64,000 bases of DNA from NCBI GenBank assembly GCA_963714405.1, contig CAVQOH010000003.1, positions 1 to 64,000 on the forward strand, given 5' to 3'. The notes under the pieces are model-generated. The model ran no database searches. It was not told the origin of the DNA and saw only the letters and a list, made by a program, of their open reading frames with translations. A program made the position numbers and the translations under genes. The stretch is from JAZGGS01 sp963714405. Its GTDB lineage: Bacteria > Bacteroidota > Ignavibacteria > Ignavibacteriales > Ignavibacteriaceae. Of the stretch, positions 43,894-54,025 are shown one piece after another (position 1 is the first letter of the stretch; each line of letters begins with the position of its first letter).

Positions 43894-45515
43894 CTATTTT
43901 TTATACTCAAAACCATGTTTATCTAAGTTCATTTTTACTTCTTCAATCGTATATTCTTTTAAGTGCATATTACAAAGAGGGCATCTTCCATCTTCATCGG
44001 AAATTACATCCCAGTCCATAGGGCATTCAAATAATTTTCCATCCTTATTTTTATCAATTGATTCAGCATCAATCACACCTTCGTGAACAATCGATGAAGA
44101 ATGATTATGTTCTTCCTCTTTCGTCTCTTGTTTTTCTTCTTTCATATCACCCGTAGAAGATTGATACTGATTTACTGCTGCACGTAAGTTGCTTTCCGAA
44201 TCAATTAAGAACTGAGCTGATGTAACAATTTTATTTCCTTCTGTTAATCCTTCCAGCACCTGGTACAATCCATCTGAATAACCACCAAGTTTTACCCTGG
44301 TTGGTTTAAATTTTCCATTTCCAATTGAAAGAATTACGATATCTTTTGTACCGCTCCTTATAACAGCGTTTTCAGGAATAACCGGGAATTCACCTAAATC
44401 AATTCCTTCAATAACTACATTTGCGAACATATCCGGTTTAAGTGCACCATTACTGTTATTTACATCAATTCTGATTTTTGCTGTGCGCGAAGTTGGTTCA
44501 ATGGTAGGATAGATAAATGATATCTTTCCTGCGTAAGTTTTTTCCGGAAGAAAATTAAATTTTATTGAAGCTGTTGAACCAAGTTTAACTTTGGAAAGTT
44601 CATATTCATAAATATCTGCAGTTAACCAGAGATTACTTAGGTTAGCAATCTGCAGAGAGCGGAGCCCCAGCCATTATCTTTTCACCTTCAACAATATTTT
44701 TATGCATTACAGTACCCGAGTTTAATGCAAAAAGTGTAATGTTTGTTTTAACTTTTTTTGTTTCGATCAGAGTATTAATTTCTGATTCGGATACATCAAG
44801 CAATTGCAGTTTCCGGATAGCGTTTTCAACTAGTTCATCCCCCGATTTTTTTATGCTCTCCAAAGAACTCTGGCTGGAAGTATTCTTATAAGAAAGAGCT
44901 GTTAACAACTCCTGCTGTGCAGCCACAAGCTGCGGGGAATAAATATCCATAAGTTTCTGCCCTTTGCGTACTTCCTGCCCTGTGTAATTCACATAAAGTT
45001 TTTCAATCCAACCGGAAACTTTTGTTGTAACTAAATACTCCTTAGTTTCATCCTTGAGAAGAACTCCGTTAGTAGTAACTTTTGATGATAATCTTTTTTT
45101 CGAGACTATCTCTGTTTTGACGTTCATATTTTGCTGGACCTGGGGATCTATCGTAACTATGCCATGGACAATTGATTCATCTTCATAAACTGGTACTAAA
45201 TCCATTCCCATTTTTGATTTACCCGACTCATTGTATATTTCATTCGGATCCATTGGTGCGCGCCAGTAAAGTATCTTTTTCTCACCAGAGTTTTTCTCGA
45301 TTATCTTTTTTTATTGGTGTAAGGTTCATTTCGCAGATTGGGCACAAACCTGGTTCATCCGAAATAATTTCCGGGTGCATTCCGCAGGTATAGAGCTGCT
45401 TATCATCAACTGATGATAAATCTTTACTGCCGCTGCTATTAAAAAAGATAATGTATCCGGTAACTGCAACAGCAATGATTAATCCTATTATTACTACTAT
45501 TTTTTTAACGTTCAT
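43894..45515 (-). CDS. cusB: RND efflux periplasmic adaptor, CusB family, with three metal-binding modules (two frameshifts)
   Basis: Three overlapping frames form one adaptor of about 540 residues. The N-terminus (from 45515) has a membrane anchor, then YTCGMHPEIISDEPGLCPIC, a heavy-metal-binding module. A second module follows, APMDPNEIYNESGKSKMGMD. The lipoyl/barrel/hairpin core reads VTTKVSGWIEKLYVNYTGQE and continues to LKPDMFANVVIEGIDLGEF. The C-terminus adds another module, FECPMDWDVISDEDGRCPLC. Breaks at the T5 run 45291-45295 and near 44655 are each repaired by removing one base. It would link CusA to CusC and hand metal to the pump; 14 bases separate it from cusC. Confidence 0.85.
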
Positions 45516-45528
45516 TTCTATTCTCCAA

Positions 45529-46800
45529 TTATAAATTTCTCAAACTTGTGCCAACTAAAAACTCAAGTTCGGCTACCTGTATCAGGTAATCTGTTTTTAA
45601 CCTGTAAAGATTTGTTTCAATTTTAAATAGCTGATCCTGTGCATCGATAACATTAATGAAATCAATTTCGTTAACCTGGTAACTTGCAAGTGCAGAACTA
45701 AAATTTTGCTGTGATTGAGGAAGTAAGCCTTCCTCAAAAAGTTTAATCTTCTCTTCAATCGATTCAAATTGGGAAACTAATACACCAAAATTGCTATTTA
45801 GATTCTGTAGTGCAGAAGAATATTGATCAGAATACAATTGCTGCATCGATACAAACTCCTCTACTTTCGAGGAAACTTTACCACCATAATTAAGCGGGAG
45901 CGAAATTCCCACCATAACTGAAAAAAAATCTTCTAGTGGTATTTGAGTTAAAGCTATTTTGTCACGGAATGAGTACTGCAGTCCCACAGTAAAATTTGGA
46001 TAGAAATCTTTTTGAGCGACATTCTGGTTTAACCTGGCTTTTTGTTCTGCCAATGCTATTCCTTTTAAAAATGGTCTGTGGATCCGTGAAAGGGAATCGA
46101 GTTCGTTTACAGATATATCCACAAATATTATGTCATCAAAAAAAATCGTTTCGATTTTGGAAAAACGATTTCTCATAAGCAGTGCATTAAGTTCTGCAAG
46201 CAAAGAGTTTTCTTTGCTCTTTAGATCTTCAATCTTTTCAGAGATATTAGTTATCTCAAGCTGTACTTTAATCAGGTTTTGCTGGCTTGCTGTTGAAACT
46301 GTATATTTTGTGCTAACAACATCAGCTATTTCTTCTAAAAGTTTTTTACTTTCTTCGGAATAAAGGAGTGCTTTTCTTACGTAACTTAGTTTAAAATATT
46401 TTGTTCTAATCATTTTACGGATCTCGTTCACGACATCATCAATCTCCTGTTGGACAATCGATGTATCTATCGAAGCTGCATCCGAAATTGCAGAAAGTTT
46501 ACCCGGAAATGGAAACATCTGGCTTAATCCAATAATCTTCCCGGTCATAGGTTCCTGTGTAAAAGAAAACGAGTTTACCGGAAGATTCATCAAACCAAGA
46601 GTTAACATTGGATCGGGAAGATTTGAATTTTGCTCAATCTTGTTAAGAAAAACATCCTTTTTAGCCCTAAGCATATTCAGCCTGGGACTTACGCTGATTG
46701 CCTCTTCTATTAATAGATCAAGCTCCTGCGGTTGTGCAGTTATGTAAAAGGTGTTTGCTAAAATTATTATTACGGTTAATATTAAATTAATACTTCTCAT
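45529..46800 (-). CDS. cusC: Outer-membrane efflux protein, TolC/CusC family
   Basis: A 423-residue protein with a signal peptide (about 22 residues, ending ITAQP). It has two OEP (outer membrane efflux protein) repeats of long amphipathic helices, for example LLEEIADVVSTKYTVSTASQ and the C-terminal IDAQDQLFKIETNLYRLKTD. Such proteins form the trimeric channel of a tripartite pump. It immediately precedes cusB in the transcript. The frame is intact. The name rests on the operon, since CusC and CzcC types look alike. Confidence 0.88.
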   Translation of the reverse strand: MRSINLILTVIIILANTFYITAQPQELDLLIEEAISVSPRLNMLRAKKDVFLNKIEQNSNLPDPMLTLGLMNLPVNSFSFTQEPMTGKIIGLSQMFPFPGKLSAISDAASIDTSIVQQEIDDVVNEIRKMIRTKYFKLSYVRKALLYSEESKKLLEEIADVVSTKYTVSTASQQNLIKVQLEITNISEKIEDLKSKENSLLAELNALLMRNRFSKIETIFFDDIIFVDISVNELDSLSRIHRPFLKGIALAEQKARLNQNVAQKDFYPNFTVGLQYSFRDKIALTQIPLEDFFSVMVGISLPLNYGGKVSSKVEEFVSMQQLYSDQYSSALQNLNSNFGVLVSQFESIEEKIKLFEEGLLPQSQQNFSSALASYQVNEIDFINVIDAQDQLFKIETNLYRLKTDYLIQVAELEFLVGTSLRNL

Positions 46801-46911
46801 TTCTCTTCCAGTTTCATTAAAGTTAAATACGAATCATTGATGTTGAATTAGCTACAGCAGTTTAGACACAATTATCCCGCTGCAGAATTCTGCTAATAGA
46901 GAAGTATTATT

Positions 46912-47346
46912 TTAATTCAATAGGACGGAGTTAGAGATGTAAAGATCGTTTTCGCGTGATGGGGGTGAAGAATCGAACGCATAGTGTAAGAATGATTTTA
47001 CTATTTGATTATCATTTTTAAAAAGACTTAGAGGTAATGCAATAATTGATGATGATTGATAATTCGTTACTTCTTCTTTAAAGTAAATGAAGTCATCCTC
47101 AACCTTGTTATCAATAACCTGTGTATCACAACAATCTGAAAAGTTTCCTGAAGTAATAATCTCACCTGAAGAGTCCCCATCTTCGCAGCAGGGCATTGTT
47201 TCAGGTAGCTCAGTTTCAGTGCACATTCCACACTGCTCAGCAGATACTTCATCCATCATCTGGCAAATGTGCTGGGTAATAGATAATCCTGTTGTGGAAA
47301 ACACAAAGGCAAATATTAAACCAAATATGTAAATCTTCTTCAACAT
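46912..47346 (-). CDS. Cys-rich secreted protein, HYC_CC_PP-like
   Basis: A 144-residue protein with a signal peptide (~25 residues). The early HICQMMDE and CGMC motifs, the paired cysteines PCCED and DCCDTQ, and a C-terminal SFLHYAFDSSPPSRENDLYI match the pattern of small Bacteroidota proteins called HYC_CC_PP (His-x-Cys, CC, PP), often found next to copper or other metal genes. It is likely a periplasmic or surface metal-binding protein. It heads the efflux operon, 111 bases before cusC. Homology is judged from pattern only. Confidence 0.7.
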   Translation of the reverse strand: MLKKIYIFGLIFAFVFSTTGLSITQHICQMMDEVSAEQCGMCTETELPETMPCCEDGDSSGEIITSGNFSDCCDTQVIDNKVEDDFIYFKEEVTNYQSSSIIALPLSLFKNDNQIVKSFLHYAFDSSPPSRENDLYISNSVLLN

Positions 47347-47485
47347 ATACTTGCTAAATGTAAACTATCAATCGTTAAAAAGCAATTCATAATTCATTCT
47401 AAAGATAATTTTTGCTGCATTTTCAAATATTATCTAATTTAATTGTATTAAGATTTGAATTTTTCTAACTAATGAGGAATTTACA

Positions 47486-48716
47486 ATGAAAATGCTAAAA
47501 ATTTCCTTCACATTGATTAATAGCTTTAATAATTAGTCTTAACCTTTTTGCGCAAACAGATCGGGGAAAATTTATTGAATATAACAATGAATTTTGGAAT
47601 AAGATTGAAAAATCTTCAAATGAATACAACAAACCGGAAAAAGAACTCAAGAAAGTTTTCAGAATGGATTATTCCGGATACGATCTTCCAACAGCAGTTG
47701 ATCAATTTACGCAACAGTGGTATAATCCGCCGGTTTCGCAAGGATGGACAGGAACCTGCTGGAGTTTTTCAACAACTTCCTATTTAGAATCAGAAATTTA
47801 CCGTGTAACAAACCAGAAGATAAAACTTTCTGAAATGTTTACCGTTTACTGGGAATATGTTGAAAAAGCTACAAGGTTTGTTAGGGAAAGAGGTAACTCC
47901 GCATTTGAAGAAGGATCAGAAGCAAATGCTGTTACAAGAATGTGGAAGAAGTATGGTATAGTTCCATTAAAAGATTATCCCGGTAAACCGGCAAACCAGG
48001 AATTTCACGATCATCATTTAATGCATAAAGAAATGAAAGCTTATCTTAAACAAGTTGAAAAAGATAATGCCTGGAATGAAGTAGCAGTTTTAACTACGAT
48101 TAAATCAATATTAAACCACTATATGGGAACTCCTCCTGAAAAAATTGTAGTTGATGGTAAAGAGCTGACTCCTAAAGAGTATCTTAAAAGCGTTGTTCAG
48201 ATTGATCCTGATAATTATGTTGATTTTATGTCTTTAATGGAAAAACCTTACTTTCAAAAAGTTGAATATGTAGTTCCGGATAACTGGTGGCACAGCAATG
48301 ATTATTACAATGTACCACTTGATGTTTTTATGAAAATATTAAAAGATGTAGTACGAAAAGGATATACAACTGTAATTGGAGGTGATGTTTCAGAAGCAGG
48401 TTATGATGCAATGAACGAAGTGGCAATGGTTCCTTCGTTTGATATTCCTTCAGATTATATCGACGAAAGTGCAAGACAGTTCCGCTTTAGTAATAACTCT
48501 ACAACTGATGACCACGGAATTCATATTGTTGGATATACAGAAAAAGATGGTAAAGATTGGTATTTAATTAAAGATTCAGGAAGTGGTTCCAGGAATGGAA
48601 GAAATGTAGGTTACTATTTTTATCATGAAGATTATATAAAACTAAAGATTATGAATTTAATGCTTCCAAAAGATGCAGTACCGGATGTTATTAAAAGATT
48701 TGAAGAGCAGAACTAA
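47486..48716 (+). CDS. C1-family cysteine peptidase (bleomycin hydrolase-like), signal peptide frameshifted
   Basis: About 410 residues. The ATG at 47486, with GAGGAA ahead, opens MKMLKISFTLI. One extra base near 47517 then breaks the signal peptide, and the next frame continues IALIISLNLFAQTDRGKFIE through the whole enzyme to 48716. Catalytic Cys: QGWTGTCWSFSTTS, with the oxyanion Gln just before it. Catalytic His: DDHGIHIVGY. The usual Asn position reads LIKDSGSGSRNG, Asp in place of Asn. Family members are aminopeptidases; a signal peptide makes this one periplasmic or exported. It is convergent with the HAO-like gene, with a shared terminator. Confidence 0.85.
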
Positions 48717-48752
48717 TAAAGAGTTACAAGATTACTGCTTACTTATTAAACA

Positions 48753-48782
48753 AAAAAGGGATACAATATTGTATCCCTTTTT
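48753..48782. terminator. Bidirectional terminator between the C1 peptidase and HAO-like genes
   Basis: A perfect 30-base palindrome: AAAAAGGGATACAAT followed by its reverse complement, giving a G+C-poor stem with A and T runs on both sides. It fits termination for the plus-strand peptidase (stop at 48716) and the minus-strand cytochrome (stop at 48804). Confidence 0.85.
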
Positions 48783-48803
48783 GTTTTAAATTACTTAATG
48801 AAT

Positions 48804-50025
48804 CTAGTTTCTCATTTGTTGAGCAAGTTCTTTAATTTCTGCAAGATCCTGTACCATTTCACTCCAACCATACCATAAAGCATAATCCGGGTTTGCATGG
48901 AATGTTCCCTGGAAAGTTCTCATTCTATGTTTTAAAAACATTTTAAACAACTTTTGTTCAACTACAGATGCAGCATCATGAAAAGTTAAAAGATCCGGGA
49001 ATGCATAAGCATAACCTTCAGGTTTCTGAATAATTCCTTCCTTATATAGTGCTGCAACAATTCGAATTGCTTCACCCATAAGCCGATCAGCTTCCCTGAT
49101 CATATCATCACCTTTTTGCAGCTCAAGTTTAGCAAACTTTTCAGAGTGGCAATCACCGCAAATTTTAATCATCTTATCACGTTCAAGCTGCCAGCTCTCC
49201 TGATCCAGGCGAGCAACATCGGCTGCTTTAACAACTTCAAGTCTTGCAGTGGGATTTCCTTCAGGATCAAGAACTCCTAAACCTTGTAGGATTGATACTC
49301 TGATCAGCTTTCCATTGTTCATCTTCAGGTAGTGGCAACCGAACTGCGAGGAATCCCCAGGCTGTTCTTACTTCATGATTTCCTTCAGACATGTGGCAGG
49401 TCTGGCAGGTTGGTGCGGAAGTGCCTTCCGGCAATGTGCCATTCTGTTTTAGTAAATACCTAACGCCATGTTTTGAACTTGAATACATTTCCCATTGTGG
49501 GTGATCGAAGCCCATATGGCAGGTTTGGCAAGCCTGCGGCTGCTTTGCTTCTTCAACAGAAAATGTATGCCTTGTATGGCATGCATCGCAGGATGCTGTT
49601 CCATAGGATTGTCCATCGGCTTTGAGTTGTTTGATTTCTTCTTCACTCTTTAAACCGATTTTATGACAGCTTCCACAACCTTTCATTCCCTCGGTTAAAG
49701 TCATCGGCTGCATATGAAAGGTAGGCATAGCGTGCATTGATGCCCATCCAAAAGCATGCTTTCCTTTTGAAAATTGTTCAACCTGTGTTTCATGGCAGGT
49801 TCTGCATGTTTCAGGAGTTGGAATTTCTACCAAATCAACATTAGATGGACCATTATGTTGATCACCGTGGCAAAGTGAACAATCAACCTCATTAACTGAG
49901 TGCTTACTTAACTGCCAATCGGTAACTATATTGGGCGTAATTTTTTTATGGCAGTTAACGCAGTTTTGTGCTGCAAGAAAACTGGAAAACAAGAAAAGAA
50001 TAGCAACCGTAAAAAGTAGTTTCAT
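48804..50025 (-). CDS. Octaheme c-type cytochrome, hydroxylamine oxidoreductase-like (frameshifted)
   Basis: About 405 residues with a signal peptide (19 residues, ending LAAQN) and eight CxxCH motifs: CVNCH, CSLCH, CRTCH, CGSCH, CDACH, CQTCH (twice) and CGDCH. Their order and context (CHTRHTFSVEEAKQPQACQT, then PTCQTCHMSEGNHEV) match HAO-family multiheme cytochromes. One extra base near 49300 splits the gene after EDEQWKADQ; removing it joins SILQGLGVLDPEGNPTARLE. In nitrite-reducing bacteria this branch is thought to work reductively on nitrite or hydroxylamine. The Tyr cross-link of oxidative HAO could not be confirmed. It is last in the nrf cluster. Confidence 0.85.
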
Positions 50026-50109
50026 AATATGTTCCTCCTGAATGTTATTAATATTGAGCTGTTTATTTTCTCAATTAGATGGCAATAATCAAATTAAAAA
50101 AAACTATTG

Positions 50110-51396
50110 TTAAAGATTCGCCGTAATCATTGCATAAGTCCAAAAGGCAACATCTTCTCTTGGGTAGAAAAAGGCTTTCATTAAATTACCCGGGAAAAAT
50201 AAACTTCCACCCCAGGTTAATGTTGTTCCTTTAACAAAACTATATTTTACAGTAAGATCAAGCTCCTGACCTAATATTGATTGATCTTTTGGTTCAGGTT
50301 CATTTATTGTGCTAACTGGTAGCATTTGATTAGTCATAAAGTGATGAAAATACAAACCAAAGTTCCAATTGCATTCCTCTGGAGCATAGTTCGCTGTGAA
50401 ATAAAAATCATGAAGACCTTGATAAAAGGTATTGCTACGGATATTTATAAAATAATCCATGTAACCATAAAACTTATGATTTGTACCATAAGTTGGTTGA
50501 AAGGTGTTCATTTTCGTATCAAAATCTTCAAGATCAGTTCCTGATAAAATATCAGCACCAAGACCTAATTTCACCTCCCCAAAATTATAGTTACCTGCAG
50601 CAGAAATTAAATATGCAGAAATATCTTTACCCAAGTCATCACCTAGTTGGTATGCAGCTTCAATAATTGTAGAAAATTTACCAAAGTTTCCCCAGTAACT
50701 TCCACCCAGTGTGAATATATTCAATCGGCAAGTATCTAGTCCTATTTTTTCCCTGTTTACTTCATAATAACCAAAAAGATCGAATTTAGAATTTTCACTG
50801 ACTTTGTTTTGTTTCCAAATTCCATAAATGCTTGAAGCTGGTGTAGGTTCTTGCGGAAAGGAATACAAGCCACCAGTTGCATTACCGATATAATTTGCAC
50901 TTTCTTTTATTGTTAAAGCAAACAGATCTAAATTCCAGCAATCTGGTAAAATGCTTAATCTTAATCCATCAAATGATCTTCCCACATAATGCCAACCCAC
51001 TGCACCAAAAAATCTTTCAGTTCCGTATGCCATTTCAAATCTTCCAGCCTGTATTGACCAATCCCATCCAAATATTTTATTTAATTTTACAAATCCCTGA
51101 TGAAGATCAATATTTTCAGTTGAAGTTAAAGTGCTTGGTTCTTTTCCAAACACACGGGAATCCTGAAATTGAACAAAAAATGTTATTTTTTCAGCAAAGG
51201 ATTTTTGCACCCCTAAACGAGTTCTTAAACTTGCAAATGTTAATGGATGCGTTTTATTTGAAAAATCTCTTCCATCTATTTCAGATCTTAATTGAATTTG
51301 CCCGTTTAAATTCCATCCATCACCTAAATCTTGCTGGGCAAAATTCACTGAAATTAGTATAAGAGGAAATATTAATATTTTATATAAGTTTTTCAT
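50110..51396 (-). CDS. Outer-membrane beta-barrel porin, alginate-export-like
   Basis: A 428-residue protein with a signal peptide (20 residues, ending NFAQQ). Alternating amphipathic strands run throughout (WNLNGQIQLRSEIDGRDFSN, FGKFSTIIEAAYQLGDDLGK) to a C-terminal barrel strand ending WTYAMITANL. The pattern fits the alginate-export/OprD-like porin group, which serve various small anions. Between nrfA and the HAO-like gene, it is a candidate entry pore for nitrite or exit pore for ammonium; that is inference from context. The frame is intact. Confidence 0.72.
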   Translation of the reverse strand: MKNLYKILIFPLILISVNFAQQDLGDGWNLNGQIQLRSEIDGRDFSNKTHPLTFASLRTRLGVQKSFAEKITFFVQFQDSRVFGKEPSTLTSTENIDLHQGFVKLNKIFGWDWSIQAGRFEMAYGTERFFGAVGWHYVGRSFDGLRLSILPDCWNLDLFALTIKESANYIGNATGGLYSFPQEPTPASSIYGIWKQNKVSENSKFDLFGYYEVNREKIGLDTCRLNIFTLGGSYWGNFGKFSTIIEAAYQLGDDLGKDISAYLISAAGNYNFGEVKLGLGADILSGTDLEDFDTKMNTFQPTYGTNHKFYGYMDYFINIRSNTFYQGLHDFYFTANYAPEECNWNFGLYFHHFMTNQMLPVSTINEPEPKDQSILGQELDLTVKYSFVKGTTLTWGGSLFFPGNLMKAFFYPREDVAFWTYAMITANL

Positions 51397-51442
51397 TTCT
51401 ATCTTTCAAAAAAAATAATGACTAAGTTTTGTTAAATTAGTT

Positions 51443-52945
51443 CTAGTTGTTCGGTTTATATTGTTTTAAAGTTCCCTGCCTTTGTTTCGCATTTTCATCC
51501 CATTCAACTGCAGTTGTTCTAAGAAAATCCTGCTTATCATTGTTTAACATTTTCATATCAAGTCCAATAAATTCTTGTGCTTTTTCTTTTGTAGAAATAT
51601 CAGGAAGTTCCACCGGATAATTCCATCCCATTTTTACAAACAGTGCAGCAAGTTCTCTTCGTGCCTGCTCTCCTTTTTGTATTGATGTTCCCAAAACACG
51701 CAGTGCTTCAACAGGTGAATGAAATCCCAAACCATTTGCAGCAGCTACCCAATCCCATCTCCATTGCGAATGGCGGATAAGTGTTAAAATATTTTTCATT
51801 TGCTCCTGCGTTGCTCCATAATCCCAGGCAATTTTAGCTTCAATGTGCGCAGCGGAAATTGTTTTTTCTGCTATTCTTCTTAACTCTTCTATTCTATCCT
51901 GCCTATCGTAAACATCCTGCATTAATCTTTCAGTTTCTTCTCGATGACAAACCTGGCAGGTATTTGAAACATTGTTCAATGGTGATTGGATATGATGATC
52001 AGTGAACTTAACGCCGCCTTCACTCTTATAAGGCATATGGCAATCAGAACAAGAAACACCACGGATAGCATGTATTCCTGTTTTAAATAATTCATAATCA
52101 GGGTGCTGTGCTTTTAACATTGGTGCACGGCTTAATTTATGAGTCCAATCAGTAAATTCTAAATTATCATAATACTCTTCCATTTCATCAGCACTAAAAC
52201 CATCATCCCATGGAAAGGTTAAATATTTTTCTTCCTTTCCTTTAAAGTAATATTCAACATGGCATTGTGCACAAACTAATGAGCGCATTTCCTGTCGAGA
52301 AAACTGAGAAACATCTTTTCCCTGTCTATCATATGCTTCAACCAAAGCAGGTCTTGTGATTCTTAAATTCATTGTTTTCGGATCATGACAATCCTGGCAG
52401 CCAATTGGATTTATAACCTGGTCCCCGAGGTCTTTCCATTTACCTTTATAAAAATTTTCAGGTTCCATTTCATTCATCAATCGTGGTACGTCTGTGCTTT
52501 TACAGCTCCAGCAGGTTGCAGGCATCGGGCTTATTTCATTTCCGCCGGTTCGTAATGTATTTCTAATATCTTCAATTGCGTAGGCATGGCCTCTTCCCTG
52601 GTTGTAATCCTTTGAAAAACCATAACCAGCCCAAAGCACAACAAGTTCAGGGTATTGTTCAAGATAATCTATCATCTTTGAGCCGCCATGTTTGCTTGAA
52701 AAATCAGTATCGAGTGTTTTTAAATACGATTCGTATTCTCTTGGAAAATTTTCTCCCCACACTTCATTTCGTGGTTCCCAATCATCAATTGGCTTAACCA
52801 TTTGCAAAGTGTAAACTGCTTCTGTTCTTCTTTCCAGAATTGATGAGGCGAGCATGCCGATTAAAAATACTATAATAACAGTCGTAAAAAAGAGGACCCA
52901 TGCAAGCCATGGTTTGTTTTTTATTATTTCATTAATTGATTTCAT
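51443..52945 (-). CDS. nrfA: Cytochrome c nitrite reductase, ammonia-forming catalytic subunit
   Basis: A 500-residue pentaheme enzyme that reduces nitrite to ammonium with six electrons in the periplasm. The catalytic heme motif is CWSCK (residues 145-149, with the rare lysine ligand), and four more motifs follow: CQDCH 183, CAQCH 225 (then VEYYFKG, the calcium/Tyr site), CSDCH 299 and CQVCH 330. A single N-terminal helix (13-35) serves as signal or anchor. It directly follows nrfH, 21 bases apart. The frame is intact, and all expected motifs of the CXXCK type of NrfA are present. Confidence 0.96.
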   Translation of the reverse strand: MKSINEIIKNKPWLAWVLFFTTVIIVFLIGMLASSILERRTEAVYTLQMVKPIDDWEPRNEVWGENFPREYESYLKTLDTDFSSKHGGSKMIDYLEQYPELVVLWAGYGFSKDYNQGRGHAYAIEDIRNTLRTGGNEISPMPATCWSCKSTDVPRLMNEMEPENFYKGKWKDLGDQVINPIGCQDCHDPKTMNLRITRPALVEAYDRQGKDVSQFSRQEMRSLVCAQCHVEYYFKGKEEKYLTFPWDDGFSADEMEEYYDNLEFTDWTHKLSRAPMLKAQHPDYELFKTGIHAIRGVSCSDCHMPYKSEGGVKFTDHHIQSPLNNVSNTCQVCHREETERLMQDVYDRQDRIEELRRIAEKTISAAHIEAKIAWDYGATQEQMKNILTLIRHSQWRWDWVAAANGLGFHSPVEALRVLGTSIQKGEQARRELAALFVKMGWNYPVELPDISTKEKAQEFIGLDMKMLNNDKQDFLRTTAVEWDENAKQRQGTLKQYKPNN

Positions 52946-52966
52946 TTTACATCCAGCTAAGTTTAT

Positions 52967-53563
52967 TTATTGTTTTATAATTAAATTTTTTATCCAATCT
53001 GGATAAGGATTTGTAAACTTTGGAATTCTTGCATAAGGTGTTGATGTTAGACTGTGAACCTTTCCATGAGGTGTTTCGCGATGACAATCCCAGCAATAAC
53101 CGCTCATTCCATCATAAATACTTTGATTTGAAATTGAACGTACAGAAACAGGATGAAGTGAATTTTGATGACACCGTACGCAGTTTTCCTGAACAACATC
53201 TTTCCCCATCTGTTTAATTCTGATCACTTGAGGTTCCAATTTAAAAGTGAACATGTAAGAATGCCTTAAACCATCACTGGCTTTAAAAATAAATTTCCTT
53301 ATCGCGTTATCATTTGGAACATGGCAATCGTTGCAAGTTGTTACCCTTCCATGGCTTCCTCTTTCCCAGGTTGCATATTGTGGAGCCATAACGTGGCAGT
53401 TTACGCATGCTTCCGGATCATTGGATAGATATGATGTTGCTTTTCCAACGTGAAGAGTAAAAAATATCAATCCTATCATAATTCCAAGTAAAATGATCAC
53501 AACAAATCGCCAGGTTGCAGGCGGTGCTATTGTTCTTAAAAATTTCATAAATGTCATCTTCAT
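52967..53563 (-). CDS. nrfH: Cytochrome c quinol dehydrogenase NrfH
   Basis: A 198-residue NapC/NirT-family protein with one N-terminal membrane helix (about residues 18-37) and four heme motifs: CVNCH, CNDCH, CVRCH and CWDCH. It oxidises menaquinol and passes electrons to NrfA. It follows the hemerythrin-like gene by 9 bases and precedes nrfA. Confidence 0.94.
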   Translation of the reverse strand: MKMTFMKFLRTIAPPATWRFVVIILLGIMIGLIFFTLHVGKATSYLSNDPEACVNCHVMAPQYATWERGSHGRVTTCNDCHVPNDNAIRKFIFKASDGLRHSYMFTFKLEPQVIRIKQMGKDVVQENCVRCHQNSLHPVSVRSISNQSIYDGMSGYCWDCHRETPHGKVHSLTSTPYARIPKFTNPYPDWIKNLIIKQ

Positions 53564-53572
53564 TTATCATAA

Positions 53573-54025
53573 TTATTTATTTTTTTGCAAGTTTTTCTTA
53601 AACTTTTCTAACTCATCTTCAGTTAAAAGTTTTTCTATCATATTAAAGAGTTCTCTTTCTTCTTTGCGAATGTGTTTTTCCAATAACCAACCAAGCTCAT
53701 TGAGTTTATTTTCAAGTTCCGTCGTGTTATTAAGCTCTGATATTAGTTTTTCCATTTTTCTGTGTTCATTAAGTATTTCGTTTACAAGATCATCAACACT
53801 ACTATCCCTGCTTTTAACAACAGGGAATAATATTTCTTCTTCTTGCCAAAAATGATTTTTTAAAAGAGTATTATAAAACGAGATGGTGTAATTTTTTTTT
53901 TCTTCGATGGTGGAAGGCATTCCTTTGTACTGCGGTGCACCTTTTTTAATTAACTGTGAGAGTATTAATCCATGATGATGATCGCGTGAAAGAGAAATTA
54001 AAGCTTTATGGCGTTTTATCGGCAT
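53573..54025 (-). CDS. Hemerythrin-like (HHE domain) protein
   Basis: A 150-residue all-helical protein with the expected di-iron ligands: SRDHHHGLIL near the start, NHFWQEEEILFPVV in helix 2, EHRKME in helix 3 and KHIRKEERELFNMIE in helix 4. Such proteins bind oxygen or NO or help repair iron-sulphur clusters damaged by NO. No signal peptide, so cytoplasmic. Its stop and the polyferredoxin gene abut; it lies between that gene and nrfH. A role in protection from NO leaking during nitrite reduction is likely. Confidence 0.87.
   Translation of the reverse strand: MPIKRHKALISLSRDHHHGLILSQLIKKGAPQYKGMPSTIEEKKNYTISFYNTLLKNHFWQEEEILFPVVKSRDSSVDDLVNEILNEHRKMEKLISELNNTTELENKLNELGWLLEKHIRKEERELFNMIEKLLTEDELEKFKKNLQKNK

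Noticed and set aside
50877..51362. A 161-codon plus-strand frame rich in Leu, Gln and His
   Set aside because: Antisense to the porin gene, with no ribosome binding site or domain pattern.
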